From the NCBI GenBank assembly GCA_025699025.1, contig JAILWJ010000003.1, positions 58,192 through 122,191 on the forward strand: a stretch of DNA of 64,000 bases, given 5' to 3'. A program made the position numbers and the translations under genes. Of this stretch, positions 7,592-15,767 are shown piece after piece. A model generated the notes under the pieces. The model made no database searches, was not told the DNA's origin, and worked only from the letters and a program-made list of their open reading frames with translations. This DNA is from Nitrosarchaeum sp. (GTDB lineage: Archaea > Thermoproteota > Nitrososphaeria > Nitrososphaerales > Nitrosopumilaceae). How positions within the stretch are numbered: position 1 is the stretch's first letter; each line of letters opens with the position of its first letter.

Positions 7592-8902
7592 TTGGCACAT
7601 AATTTTGACATTGTAATTATTGGTGGTGGAATTCTTGGAGCATCCATTTCATATTTTCTATCATTTCTTAACAAATCAAAAAATATTGCAGTGATAGAAC
7701 AAGCGCCTAATGTTGCATTTCATACCAGTGGAAGAAACACTGGAAAAGTTCATGCACCATACTTGTATAATCCTGAAAAGAAAAAGCTCTTTGCAAGAGC
7801 AGCGTTTCACGGATATGGCATGTGGGAGGAATATGCAAAATTACATAATTTGCCGTTTAAAAAAGATGGAGTGATTGAGGTTGCTTTGGATAAGAAAGGA
7901 ACCACGGTTCTTGAAAAATATCTCAAGTGGGGAAAACAAAATGGATTGGATGACAAGGACATTGAAATAATAGATAAATTTGAAATGAAAAAAAGAGAGC
8001 CTGAAATAAAATGTGAGGCAGCACTCTATGTACACAGAGATGGGTCTGCAGACTATTCAGCACTTACAAGGCACATAATGAAAGACAGTGAGAATGAAGG
8101 AACCAAACTCCTTACAGACACCAGAGTAACTGGAATAAAAAAGGAAAATGAGATGTGGAAAATAACACTAAATGGAGCACATGAGATATTTGCGAAATTT
8201 CTGATAAACGCTGCAGGAGGAGAAGCTGTAGATATTGCACACAATACAGGAGTTGCAAAAAACTTTACAGACGTACACTTTAGAGGCGAGTATTGGAAAG
8301 CTCCAGATGAATATCGCAATTTGACAAAAACAAGCGTATATTCAGTTCCAGAATTCCCAGATTATCCATTTTTGGATCCTCATTGGATCATCAGAGTTGA
8401 TGGAAGTTGTGAAATAGGACCAAATGCAGTTCCCGTGTTTAGTCCGTATGGGTACAACAAAATAGAAAACATCAAGGAATTTATTCCAAAAATGCTTGAA
8501 ATGCTTGGTTCAGGTGCTAGAAAAGCAATCTTAGACAAACAGTTTCAAGAACTTGCAATTAATGAAATACGGTCATCAATGTCAAAATCCACTATGATTG
8601 AGAGGGTCAAGAGATTTCTTCCAAAAATAGATGCAGGTAAAATTACGCAGAAAGGTACTGCAGGGATTAGATCATCTGTGATCGACGAGAAGGGAAAGTT
8701 TGTTCCAGATGTAATTTTTGTTGACGGAGATGCGTCATTTCATATTTTGAATTATAATTCACCTGGAGCTACAGGAGCATTACCTATTTCTGCACATATT
8801 GTAAATCATTTAACAAAAACAGGGATGTTTGTTAGTGAAAATGGGAATGATCAGTGTGGGATATGGAAATTCAGCAAGATAATTGAAAAAATTGAGAAAT
8901 AA
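7592..8902 (+). CDS. FAD-dependent oxidoreductase, L-2-hydroxyglutarate oxidase-like
   Basis: A flavoprotein of the DAO/glycine-oxidase fold. The FAD-binding motif D-I-V-I-I-G-G-G-I-L-G-A-S-I-S is at residues 6-20, and a second FAD contact, V-I-E-Q, follows about 30 residues later. H-T-S-G-R-N-T-G-K-V-H near residue 45 and a C-terminal N-Y-N-S-P-G-A-T-G-A-L segment match L-2-hydroxyglutarate dehydrogenase/oxidase (LhgO-type) proteins. The TTG at 7592 is chosen because tttaatatc at 7559-7567 is a TATA box about 29 nt upstream. A start at 7544 would add 16 residues. The stop lies 2 bp from the 3' end of the convergent tRNA. Substrate is inferred only. Confidence 0.8.
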   Translation: MAHNFDIVIIGGGILGASISYFLSFLNKSKNIAVIEQAPNVAFHTSGRNTGKVHAPYLYNPEKKKLFARAAFHGYGMWEEYAKLHNLPFKKDGVIEVALDKKGTTVLEKYLKWGKQNGLDDKDIEIIDKFEMKKREPEIKCEAALYVHRDGSADYSALTRHIMKDSENEGTKLLTDTRVTGIKKENEMWKITLNGAHEIFAKFLINAAGGEAVDIAHNTGVAKNFTDVHFRGEYWKAPDEYRNLTKTSVYSVPEFPDYPFLDPHWIIRVDGSCEIGPNAVPVFSPYGYNKIENIKEFIPKMLEMLGSGARKAILDKQFQELAINEIRSSMSKSTMIERVKRFLPKIDAGKITQKGTAGIRSSVIDEKGKFVPDVIFVDGDASFHILNYNSPGATGALPISAHIVNHLTKTGMFVSENGNDQCGIWKFSKIIEKIEK

Positions 8903-8904
8903 GA

Positions 8905-9004
8905 TGGCGCCGGGAGGGAGATTTGAACTCCCGTTCCCTTGCGAGAACGCGCTTTATGGTAAGTATTTCCAGGCGCGCGCCCTACCAGGCTAGGCGACCC
9001 CGGC
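8905..9004 (-). tRNA. tRNA-Ser(GGA) with 13-nt intron, CCA encoded
   Basis: On the minus strand the 7-bp acceptor stem GCCGGGG/TCCCGGC, a D-arm, the anticodon stem CGCGC/GCGCG and the T-arm GGGAG-TTCAAAT-CTCCC all form. The 20 nt between the anticodon-stem strands are a 7-nt loop plus 13 nt of intron at the usual 37/38 position, giving anticodon GGA. The long variable arm (TTCTC-GCAA-GGGAA) is diagnostic of a class II tRNA, confirming Ser. The discriminator G is followed by an encoded CCA at 8905-8907. A TATA box at 9040-9049 would start transcription some 15 nt before the tRNA. Confidence 0.93.
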
Positions 9005-9069
9005 ACGTGTCTTACGACAAGTTAATTCGGGAAAATTTGATTATATATTGTGTTACTTGAAAGTGGCGA

Positions 9070-9516
9070 CTACTTCCAGATATTGATTGTAATTGATTTC
9101 TCTACCTTGTTTTGCTGATCATCTAATCCGGCTACACGGATTTTGTATAATCCCTCCAATGCAGGATCGCCATTATTTTTCACCTGATCCCAAACAAATT
9201 CAATTTCCTGCTGTGGCTCCAGTTTTGAAATTACTTGTACGGATGTTGGAGAATACATCAACACTCCAGAAAGACCCGTGACTTGCAGTCCGTATGAGGT
9301 ATCTGAAAAGGTCAACGGAGTTGTTCCAGAATTGACAATTCGAATTTTTATCTCTTCACCTTTCTTAAAATCTGATTTCTCAGTTACAATAGATATTGAT
9401 GATCCATCAACATATACAAGATGTCCAGGGTTTTTTAAATCGAATAAATACAGTCCATACAAAAATCCCGCTAAAACACCTACACAAATAAAGATCACAA
9501 GACTTTTTGCTAACAT
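9070..9516 (-). CDS. Membrane-anchored extracellular beta-sandwich protein
   Basis: About 148 residues. One N-terminal hydrophobic segment (residues about 5-26, L-V-I-F-I-C-V-G-V-L-A-G-F-L-Y-G-L) anchors the protein. The rest looks like an outside-facing Ig-like beta sandwich with an F-V-W-D segment, resembling BsuPI/Ig-like domains (G-E-E-I-K-I-R-I-V-N-S-G). The ATG at 9516 is chosen: it lies 13 bp after the cbf5 stop and puts the membrane segment at the very N-terminus. Longer versions would run through the end of cbf5. It is the last gene of the ribosomal/SecY operon, possibly by read-through. Function unknown. Confidence 0.65.
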   Translation of the reverse strand: MLAKSLVIFICVGVLAGFLYGLYLFDLKNPGHLVYVDGSSISIVTEKSDFKKGEEIKIRIVNSGTTPLTFSDTSYGLQVTGLSGVLMYSPTSVQVISKLEPQQEIEFVWDQVKNNGDPALEGLYKIRVAGLDDQQNKVEKSITINIWK

Positions 9517-9529
9517 TTTTTCAGAAAAA

Positions 9530-10528
9530 TTATTCTTTTTGAGCGGGTTTTGTTCTCCACTTTTTTGGATATGTGTTCGGTGCCATGATAATTCTCTGCG
9601 TCTCAAAAGCATATCCCTTGGTTGCATCGCGAATTTCTTCCTCAGACATTAATGCCTCGGCAAGAGCTACTGCCTCACCTTTCTGGGTATAGATGCCAAC
9701 AAAATCACCCTTCCTTAAATTTGGAGATATTTGTAAGATTCCAGGAATTGCCAGCTGCGCACCATGACACATTGCATCAACTGCAGAATCACGAATCACA
9801 ACAGATTTAATTTCACTTAGGGCAACCTCGACTGGTTTTATAATATTCATTAGTTTTGAATCATCTTTGTTTTCCGCCCATAATGCAAATGCATCTGCCA
9901 ACTCATGAAGTGTAACTAGCCCATCTGTCTCTCTGAATTGATCAACTCTCGTTCTTCTCAGCTCAATCATTGTGCCGCCAGGTCCCAGTATTTCGCCAAT
10001 GTCATAGTATAGTTTTCTTATGTATGTCCCTGCTTCACACAAAACACGCATTAAGAGAAGTCTCTCTTTTTGCTCCAACACCTCAAGCTCATAAATTGTT
10101 CTAGTTCTGGTTTTTCTTACGACTGCGGAACGTTGCGGCGGTTTTTGATAAATCTCACCAACAAACATGTCAAGTACTTCAGCAAGTCTTTCCTTGGAAG
10201 GAAGTGAATGAATTCTCCCCAGTGCATGATATTCCTTTGGGCCAAAAAGCAAAACACCTAGTGCCTTTGTCGCCTCTCCCAATCCAAGAGGTAGCACTCC
10301 AGATACCTGAGGATCCAGTGTTCCACTATGACCAATTTTTGGAATTTTTAAGATTCGTTTTGTCCAAGCAACGGCCTCATGGCTAGTTGGACCCGGCGGT
10401 TTGTCTAAGAGAATAATCCCATAATTGAGTAGTTGTTCAATCGTTCGTTTGTCATAGTATGTACCGTAGGTGTCATCTGTGATATCTTGATCAATTACAA
10501 TCAAATTTTCTAGTTGTTTTAGCGTCAT
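9530..10528 (-). CDS. cbf5: RNA-guided pseudouridine synthase Cbf5 (TruB family)
   Basis: The catalytic subunit of archaeal H/ACA ribonucleoproteins, which turns uridine to pseudouridine in rRNA and can act on tRNA position 55. The TruB motif H-S-G-T-L-D-P-Q-V-S-G is at residues 67-77 with catalytic Asp72, preceded by L-L-D-K-P-P-G-P-T-S-H-E at 40-51. A second motif, A-G-T-Y-I-R-K-L, lies near residue 170. A PUA domain occupies roughly 240-320. At 332 residues it has the usual length. The ATG overlaps the cmk stop (ATGA), marking translational coupling in the operon. Confidence 0.95.
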   Translation of the reverse strand: MTLKQLENLIVIDQDITDDTYGTYYDKRTIEQLLNYGIILLDKPPGPTSHEAVAWTKRILKIPKIGHSGTLDPQVSGVLPLGLGEATKALGVLLFGPKEYHALGRIHSLPSKERLAEVLDMFVGEIYQKPPQRSAVVRKTRTRTIYELEVLEQKERLLLMRVLCEAGTYIRKLYYDIGEILGPGGTMIELRRTRVDQFRETDGLVTLHELADAFALWAENKDDSKLMNIIKPVEVALSEIKSVVIRDSAVDAMCHGAQLAIPGILQISPNLRKGDFVGIYTQKGEAVALAEALMSEEEIRDATKGYAFETQRIIMAPNTYPKKWRTKPAQKE

Positions 10529-11085
10529 AGTAATTTTCTCACAGTCTCTTTTGCTACATCAATCACTTGCTGTGCAGTTAAATTGTTTGTATTGATTATT
10601 AAATCAAAAACAGATTTGTCATCACCAAAATCAAAGTTGTATAATTTTTTGTATAATGCCTTGTTTTTATCAAATCGTTCTTTTGTCACCTCATAAGCCT
10701 GTTCAGGACTCATGTTGTCCCTTGTCTGCATCCTTTCGGTGCTGCTTTGATGTGATCCTTCAAGCCATATCTTAATACCATTTTTGACAAGCCATGGCAA
10801 CGTATAGCTTGTAATCACCATTCCACCTTGATTAAAAAGGGTCGTTAGTTTTTCATCTAGTTTTTTATCAAACTCGGAATTTTGTTCACGCTGACCAAGG
10901 AATTTCATCCCTTCTTCCGTGTCCCACCAGTCATCACCGTCAGAAGAAAATCCCTGTTCTTTTGCCATCTCTTTTAGAACGTCACCTCCACTGAGATATG
11001 TCAAACTGAACTCTTCTGCCAATCCTTTTGCAACAGTTGTCTTACCTACTGCAGGGGGTCCAGAAATTACAATTGACTTTGTCAA
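10525..11085 (-). CDS. cmk: Cytidylate kinase (archaeal type)
   Basis: A P-loop nucleoside monophosphate kinase making CDP from CMP and ATP. The Walker A motif S-G-P-P-A-V-G-K-T is at residues 8-16, followed by S-G-G-D-V-L-K-E, the NMP-binding region typical of archaeal CMP kinases. At 186 residues it has archaeal length. The start is TTG within TTGA, overlapping the stop of the EMC3-like gene. The order adkA - EMC3-like - cmk - cbf5 after secY is the standard archaeal arrangement. The eL34 and eL14 genes that often sit between cmk and cbf5 in other archaea are absent here. Confidence 0.92.
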   Translation of the reverse strand: MTKSIVISGPPAVGKTTVAKGLAEEFSLTYLSGGDVLKEMAKEQGFSSDGDDWWDTEEGMKFLGQREQNSEFDKKLDEKLTTLFNQGGMVITSYTLPWLVKNGIKIWLEGSHQSSTERMQTRDNMSPEQAYEVTKERFDKNKALYKKLYNFDFGDDKSVFDLIINTNNLTAQQVIDVAKETVRKLL

Positions 11086-11705
11086 CTGAGATCCATTGAT
11101 GTTTTAGTAAGTTTCATAATTATGCCACTAAACGCGATGGATGAAAGAAAATACCAAGCCCATAAAAATAATGCGTTTTCTTCTTGACACACATGTTCAG
11201 GATCTGCTGCTTGTGCGGCGGTACAAGTTAGTTGGAAAAAGTCACCAGGTATGACATTTAATGGAATGGGCGAGATTGCAACTGTATATGAGAAGAGTTG
11301 CGGCAATACCAAATAAAATATCAAAATTAAAGGAACAAAAGTGATCATCATTGGTCTCATATTCATCTGCATCATTTCCATTGACATCTTGTTCATGTAT
11401 GCGGATTTTTTGTTAAGTTCGCTCATCTTTGCCTGATCCTTTGCCCTCATGGCAGCCATTCTTTCTTTTTGAAATGCTCTAGTTTCTTTCATTATTCGTT
11501 TTAGTTTGGTTTGATCAACCATCTTCCTCCTCACTGCAGCATTGAAGAGGTTTAACACAATTCCAAATGCACTTACTGCAAACATCGATGCGATCAATCC
11601 CTTTACAATAGGATCATCGCTACCCAAAGCACCATGAGCACCACCGAGAAAATCAAATTGCAAGAAGATTGAATCCAAGAATAAGAAGATAAAGTTAAAG
11701 TCCAT
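11082..11705 (-). CDS. EMC3/TMCO1-type membrane insertase (DUF106)
   Basis: A membrane protein of the Oxa1/YidC/Get1 superfamily, archaeal EMC3/TMCO1 branch, thought to help insert membrane proteins. The N-terminus is outside, followed by a hydrophobic segment (residues about 35-55). A charged cytoplasmic coiled-coil region follows (R-K-M-V-D-Q-T-K-L-K-R-I-M-K-E), with a Met-rich stretch (K-M-S-M-E-M-M-Q-M-N-M-R-P-M) near 110-120 and two more membrane segments. The Met-rich loop recalls the SRP54 M domain and YidC-like grooves. The ATG at 11705 follows the adkA stop; a GTG at 11705+6 is possible. Sitting beside secY fits a membrane-biogenesis role. Confidence 0.85.
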   Translation of the reverse strand: MDFNFIFLFLDSIFLQFDFLGGAHGALGSDDPIVKGLIASMFAVSAFGIVLNLFNAAVRRKMVDQTKLKRIMKETRAFQKERMAAMRAKDQAKMSELNKKSAYMNKMSMEMMQMNMRPMMITFVPLILIFYLVLPQLFSYTVAISPIPLNVIPGDFFQLTCTAAQAADPEHVCQEENALFLWAWYFLSSIAFSGIIMKLTKTSMDLS

Positions 11706-11707
11706 TT

Positions 11708-12295
11708 TCACAGCCCCAGTGAATTAATTACTTTATCAGCAGCTTCATCAATCTTTCCCTCCCTATTGAGCACATATTTGATAGGAGCGCCTGAAATCAC
11801 GGCACATGCAGATATTATTCCTGACTGAAAGTCCAATTCTTTTTTAACATTTGCAAGAGTGATTGTATCGCGGTTTCTAGTAAAATCCTTGATTCTTCTA
11901 CTATAGATCTCCTCAGGTTTTGCAGAGACTGAAACAAAATTTGTGGGTTTGATAATCTTCAAGACGTGCTCTGGCAATCCTGGGTAATATCCCTCAGAAG
12001 AATTGATGAAAGCATGGGTATCAATGATTACAACTTGATCTGCCATGCCAGCGATTTTTTCTGCTGCAATCTTTTGTAATTTTTGTTGCTCAATTACAGG
12101 CAATTTTCTTAGATCGTCTCTATCTGAAATCCCATTATCTTTTGCAACATCAAACATCAAAGTTCCAAAACTAACAACACTGACAGTCTTGTTGCGTTCT
12201 GTCAGAATTTCTACGACTCGCTTTAGCAGAGAGGTTTTACCAACGCCGGGTATTCCTACCATTACAACTTTCTTATTTTCTACCAAGTAAAGCAC
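11708..12295 (-). CDS. adkA: Adenylate kinase, archaeal AdkA type
   Basis: Interconverts ATP + AMP and 2 ADP. The P-loop V-G-I-P-G-V-G-K-T is at residues 13-21, the position expected for archaeal AdkA. The pattern V-V-I-D-T-H-A-F-I near 88-96 and the closing G-residue pattern agree. At 195 residues it has AdkA length and is much shorter than bacterial Adk. The start GTG (12295) overlaps secY by 23 bp; TTG at 12286 is an alternative. It sits between secY and the EMC3-like gene, the conserved archaeal order. Confidence 0.92.
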   Translation of the reverse strand: MLYLVENKKVVMVGIPGVGKTSLLKRVVEILTERNKTVSVVSFGTLMFDVAKDNGISDRDDLRKLPVIEQQKLQKIAAEKIAGMADQVVIIDTHAFINSSEGYYPGLPEHVLKIIKPTNFVSVSAKPEEIYSRRIKDFTRNRDTITLANVKKELDFQSGIISACAVISGAPIKYVLNREGKIDEAADKVINSLGL

Positions 12296-13703
12296 CTAGT
12301 CGTGGCATTACAACTTCTACCTGTTCTCTTACTAGCTGAGTGTAATAATTGATAAGAATATCCACCATCAATAGAACTCCAATTCCAGAACCAAACACTC
12401 CCAATACGTCTGAAACGCCTGCAAGAAGACCTAAGATTATAGAACCAATTATTGTAACTGATGGGATGTATTTGTTTAGTAGTGCTTCAACAGGTTGGTT
12501 TGATCTTCTAAATCCTGGAATTTGTACATCTGCATCAAGTAAGTTTTGAGCTGCACTTTTTGGAGACAGACCACCTAGTTCAACCCATAGCCTTCCAAAC
12601 ACAACCACAATGCCAATCATAAACAAGACATATCCCACTGCTCTCATAGGATCCAATACGGCAACATCCAGACCCCTTGGTGGAGTTATGTAGTAGATTA
12701 TACCCCCTATCGGAGTTGAAGGACTGGTAGGATCAAACTGACCCAGAATGTTCATAAACACGTTATTATTTCTCGGGTTAAAGTTTGCCCAGAACATTTG
12801 ACCAATAAATACCGCGTTTGCAGTAAGTGCAGATGCCAAGATTACGGGAATATTTGACACATACATCAATTTGATTGGATAAACTGCTGAAAAGCCCCTG
12901 TATTTTGTAGATACGATTGGAATCTCCACTTTCATTCCTTGTGTAAAGACAAGAATAAGCAAGATTCCTGCAGTAAGGCACAATCCAAAGATGCTAGGAA
13001 GCTGATTTGAACGGAATAAGATGTTAGATACATCACCATCAATTATGGAGGTTCCAATATACGGAATGATTCCTATAGTTCCTCCATCGCCTGCAGGTAA
13101 TGGACTGAACATGCTCCATAGAATTTGTTGAGCGACACCGGCCATAATGAACAGACTAATCCCGCTTCCAAGCCCCCAGCCTTTCTGGATTAATTCGTCT
13201 AAGAACATGATAATAATGGATGCAGCCATAAGCTGGCCAATCATCACATACAAAACGTACGGTTCTGAAACTCCAGGACCATAAACTGCGGCAGCATATA
13301 CGATAGATTCGGCAACAATTACAATGTAGGTTACCAACTTTGTAGCAGTTTGAAATATCCCCCTTTCTTCTGGTTTTTTGAAATCAAATCTCAGGATTTC
13401 AGAGCCTCTAAGCAATTGCATTAAAAGACCAGCAGTTACAATTGGCCCAATTCCAAGCTCAACTAAGGTTCCCTGTTGGGATGCAAAAATCACTCTTGCA
13501 AATTGCAAAAAGTCAAATTCAGGAGCAGTCGCTCCAAACAAAGGTGTCTGACCCATCACCATATAGATAAGTAGTGCTACGCCGCACCAAAGCAATCGTG
13601 TTGGCAGAGGGATTTTCTTTTTTGGTTTTGGAACTTGTGGTAGATACGGCTCTGCCTTGAAAACAACTTTGCGAATAAAGTTAGTTAGTGTACCTTCAGC
13701 CAT
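12273..13703 (-). CDS. secY: Preprotein translocase subunit SecY (Sec61 alpha)
   Basis: The protein-conducting channel, which works with SecE (24955-25128 here). At 476 residues with about ten hydrophobic segments it has archaeal SecY length. The N-terminus carries L-P-Q-V-P-K-P-K-K-K-I-P-L-P before TM1, then a plug-like F-L-Q-F-A-R region, and the cytosolic loop with S-T-K-Y-R-G-F and Y-P-I-K-L-M-Y-V-S-N-I-P-V-I-L. The last helix is followed by V-V-M-P-R-L-G-A-L-L-G-R-K. It overlaps the uL15 gene by 8 bp and adkA by 23 bp, so translation across this operon is tightly coupled. Confidence 0.96.
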   Translation of the reverse strand: MAEGTLTNFIRKVVFKAEPYLPQVPKPKKKIPLPTRLLWCGVALLIYMVMGQTPLFGATAPEFDFLQFARVIFASQQGTLVELGIGPIVTAGLLMQLLRGSEILRFDFKKPEERGIFQTATKLVTYIVIVAESIVYAAAVYGPGVSEPYVLYVMIGQLMAASIIIMFLDELIQKGWGLGSGISLFIMAGVAQQILWSMFSPLPAGDGGTIGIIPYIGTSIIDGDVSNILFRSNQLPSIFGLCLTAGILLILVFTQGMKVEIPIVSTKYRGFSAVYPIKLMYVSNIPVILASALTANAVFIGQMFWANFNPRNNNVFMNILGQFDPTSPSTPIGGIIYYITPPRGLDVAVLDPMRAVGYVLFMIGIVVVFGRLWVELGGLSPKSAAQNLLDADVQIPGFRRSNQPVEALLNKYIPSVTIIGSIILGLLAGVSDVLGVFGSGIGVLLMVDILINYYTQLVREQVEVVMPRLGALLGRK

Positions 13704-14121
13704 TATCAGCTAACACCTCTCCCCCGATAGATTTGACTTTCTCTTCTGCAGTTGCGGTAAACTTGTTCACTTTGACGGTGTATGCATTTGTCACTTTGCC
13801 ACCGCCAAGAAGCTTCTCGTAACCAGCTGCTTCAAGGTCGATGATTTTTTTACCGCCTTCTTCTTTACCGAATTTTGAGAATAGGTCATCAAGATCACGT
13901 ACACTAGCCCATTTTTTGGTAATGTTTGGGTGAGGTGGATGAGTAGAATCATGTCCAAAATGATCTGGCATTTCTTTTAGCAAAGTACTAAAATGATATT
14001 TGTGCAAACCAGCAATTCCCAGTCCACCTTTGTGACCACTTGCACGATGTTGACCTACTTGTCCCCATCCCATATTCCGTCCACCCCTGAGTTTTCTTGT
14101 TTTTCTCAATCTAGTTGCCAT
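13696..14121 (-). CDS. rpl15: Ribosomal protein uL15
   Basis: A large-subunit ribosomal protein. The N-terminus, M-A-T-R-L-R-K-T-R-K-L-R-G-G-R-N-M-G-W-G-Q, and the following G-H-K-G-G-L-G match archaeal uL15 (L27a in eukaryotes), which threads its basic tail into 23S rRNA. At 141 residues it has normal length. It lies between uL30 and secY, overlapping secY by 8 bp. Confidence 0.96.
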   Translation of the reverse strand: MATRLRKTRKLRGGRNMGWGQVGQHRASGHKGGLGIAGLHKYHFSTLLKEMPDHFGHDSTHPPHPNITKKWASVRDLDDLFSKFGKEEGGKKIIDLEAAGYEKLLGGGKVTNAYTVKVNKFTATAEEKVKSIGGEVLADNG

Positions 14122-14122
14122 G

Positions 14123-14590
14123 TTACATCATATTCCTCACTAAGTTTCCAAGTTCTTTGTTTTCGCCAAGAACACCTTTTTGACCATACAGAGTTTTGGT
14201 ACTGCGTTTGAATCCATATCGTGGTGGAGCCAACGCAAACCAAGGTTTCAGAGGCTTTAATTTAGAGAGAGTTGCCTTCCCTTCAGATAATGCTGTTGCA
14301 AGTGCATCAGTGCTAGGAAATCCTAATTCTTTGAGATCATCTGTAGTAACTCTTTGGTAACCAGATTTTCTAGCTTTTTTGTCTATGAGTTCTTTGGCCA
14401 AACCTGCATCAAGCTCAATCCAAGATACGTAATGTCGTACTTTATTCAGCATGCCCAAAGTATTCTCTTTTGCAGGAAGTATAGTAGCGCGATATTTCTT
14501 TTCTAACTGGAGTAACTCCATAGTAGTTGTTGCCCAGTGTGGAACATCGGCTTGACCTTTTATTCTAACAACAAGATATGCTTTTGCCAT
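14123..14590 (-). CDS. rpl30: Ribosomal protein uL30
   Basis: A large-subunit protein, archaeal/eukaryotic L7-like form of 155 residues, much longer than bacterial L30. It opens A-Y-L-V-V-R-I-K-G-Q-A-D-V-P and has the segment L-G-M-L-N-K-V-R-H-Y-V-S-W characteristic of the family. The C-terminal half contains P-P-R-Y-G-F. The ATG at 14590 is preferred over an upstream in-frame TTG because it matches the family N-terminus and lies just after the uS5 stop. Confidence 0.95.
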   Translation of the reverse strand: MAKAYLVVRIKGQADVPHWATTTMELLQLEKKYRATILPAKENTLGMLNKVRHYVSWIELDAGLAKELIDKKARKSGYQRVTTDDLKELGFPSTDALATALSEGKATLSKLKPLKPWFALAPPRYGFKRSTKTLYGQKGVLGENKELGNLVRNMM

Positions 14591-14595
14591 TTGTA

Positions 14596-15246
14596 TCAAC
14601 CCTGACTAAATGTTTGTCTGAGACAGTCCAATATTGCTTTTGAAGTTGAGTTCATAGTAGGGGTAGAACCCTTTGCAGTAGTCCATGCATCTTTTAATCC
14701 CGCTAATTCCAATAATCGTTTAATTTTACCTCCGGCAACCAAACCCAATCCACGAGGTGCAGGAATGATCTCAATGGTTACACTTCCACCCTTGCCTCGG
14801 ATTCTAAATGGAACGGAATGTTTTTGATCACATCTGCATTCCCAGCTGCCACATCCTAGTTTGATAGGACTGACATTTAGTAATGCTTGATTAGTTGCTT
14901 TCTCAATTGCAATTCTCATTTGCTTTGATTTGCCCTGGCCAATTCCCAAGTAGCCGTTTTCATTTCCTGTAGCGACTATTGCTTTGAATCTTGTTGATTG
15001 TCCGTTGGACGTCATTTTTTGAATTATACCAACATCAACTACCTCGCTTTTCAAGTCAGGAAGTAATTTTTTAATAATGCCCGCTTCTTGGATTCGCAGC
15101 CCATCTTGAATGATTTCTTCAATGGAAGTAATTTCTCCAGAAGCTACTTTTTGTCCCAGAATTGTTTTTGGAACCCACGGTTCTTCTTCTGGTTCTCGCC
15201 TAGGTCTTCTTTGACCACTGTTTCGACTTTGGGTAGCTTGACTCAT
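14596..15246 (-). CDS. rps5: Ribosomal protein uS5
   Basis: A small-subunit protein important for decoding accuracy. The archaeal form has an N-terminal extension rich in Arg/Glu/Pro (residues 1-30). The double-stranded RNA-binding-like S5 domain follows, with F-K-A-I-V-A-T-G-N-E-N-G-Y-L-G-I-G near residues 87-104, then the C-terminal ribosomal fold with A-P-R-G-L-G-L-V-A-G near 163-172. At 216 residues it has normal length. It follows uL18 by 2 bp. Confidence 0.96.
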   Translation of the reverse strand: MSQATQSRNSGQRRPRREPEEEPWVPKTILGQKVASGEITSIEEIIQDGLRIQEAGIIKKLLPDLKSEVVDVGIIQKMTSNGQSTRFKAIVATGNENGYLGIGQGKSKQMRIAIEKATNQALLNVSPIKLGCGSWECRCDQKHSVPFRIRGKGGSVTIEIIPAPRGLGLVAGGKIKRLLELAGLKDAWTTAKGSTPTMNSTSKAILDCLRQTFSQG

Positions 15247-15248
15247 TT

Positions 15249-15731
15249 TTATTTAACCTCGGTATCAATCGCAGATTTTATTTTTGAGATATCATTTTTA
15301 ACCTTAAGATGTTCACCGTTTATTCTTTCTTCAGGTGGAAACGTTTCTGAATCTGCAGGTACCTGAACACCAGCATCAACGACTCCTTTTAGAGCTGCTG
15401 CCATCCTTTGAGTATATTTTCTAGTTCCAGTATACAGAATCGCGTTTTTTGCCCCATTTCCTATTGCTTTCTTTCCTGCCAGATAACCAGTAAGATACGC
15501 TGCTGGAACACTTTTTCTTGAACCCTTCCAACCCTTGTCAACCAGATATCTAGAATGGGCAGATGCGATAACCTTGTCTCCAGTCATACCAGGTTTTAGA
15601 ACTTGAACTTGAGTATTTTCATTAGTAATGTTAACCGTAATGAAATCACGCTTGCCCATAAGCATGGTCCCTCTTTTTTTATAATTGGTTTTTTCTTCCC
15701 TTAATCTTCTCAATATCTTCGAATAAGCCAT
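15249..15731 (-). CDS. rpl18: Ribosomal protein uL18
   Basis: The large-subunit 5S rRNA-binding protein. The N-terminus, M-A-Y-S-K-I-L-R-R-L-R-E-E-K-T-N-Y-K-K-R, is the archaeal uL18 signature (Y-x-x-R-x). It is followed by F-I-T-V-N-I-T-N-E-N-T-Q-V-Q-V near 30-44 and Y-L-T-G-Y-L-A-G-K-K-A near 99-109. At 160 residues it has normal length. It is the first spc-type gene on this side: upstream lies argF on the same strand with a 36-bp gap, so the rest of the spc operon (uL6, eL32, eL19) is elsewhere; eL32-eL19 are at 23.0 kb. Confidence 0.95.
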   Translation of the reverse strand: MAYSKILRRLREEKTNYKKRGTMLMGKRDFITVNITNENTQVQVLKPGMTGDKVIASAHSRYLVDKGWKGSRKSVPAAYLTGYLAGKKAIGNGAKNAILYTGTRKYTQRMAAALKGVVDAGVQVPADSETFPPEERINGEHLKVKNDISKIKSAIDTEVK

Positions 15732-15767
15732 CTATAGAACACGAGTTTGAAACTGCTCTTATATACG

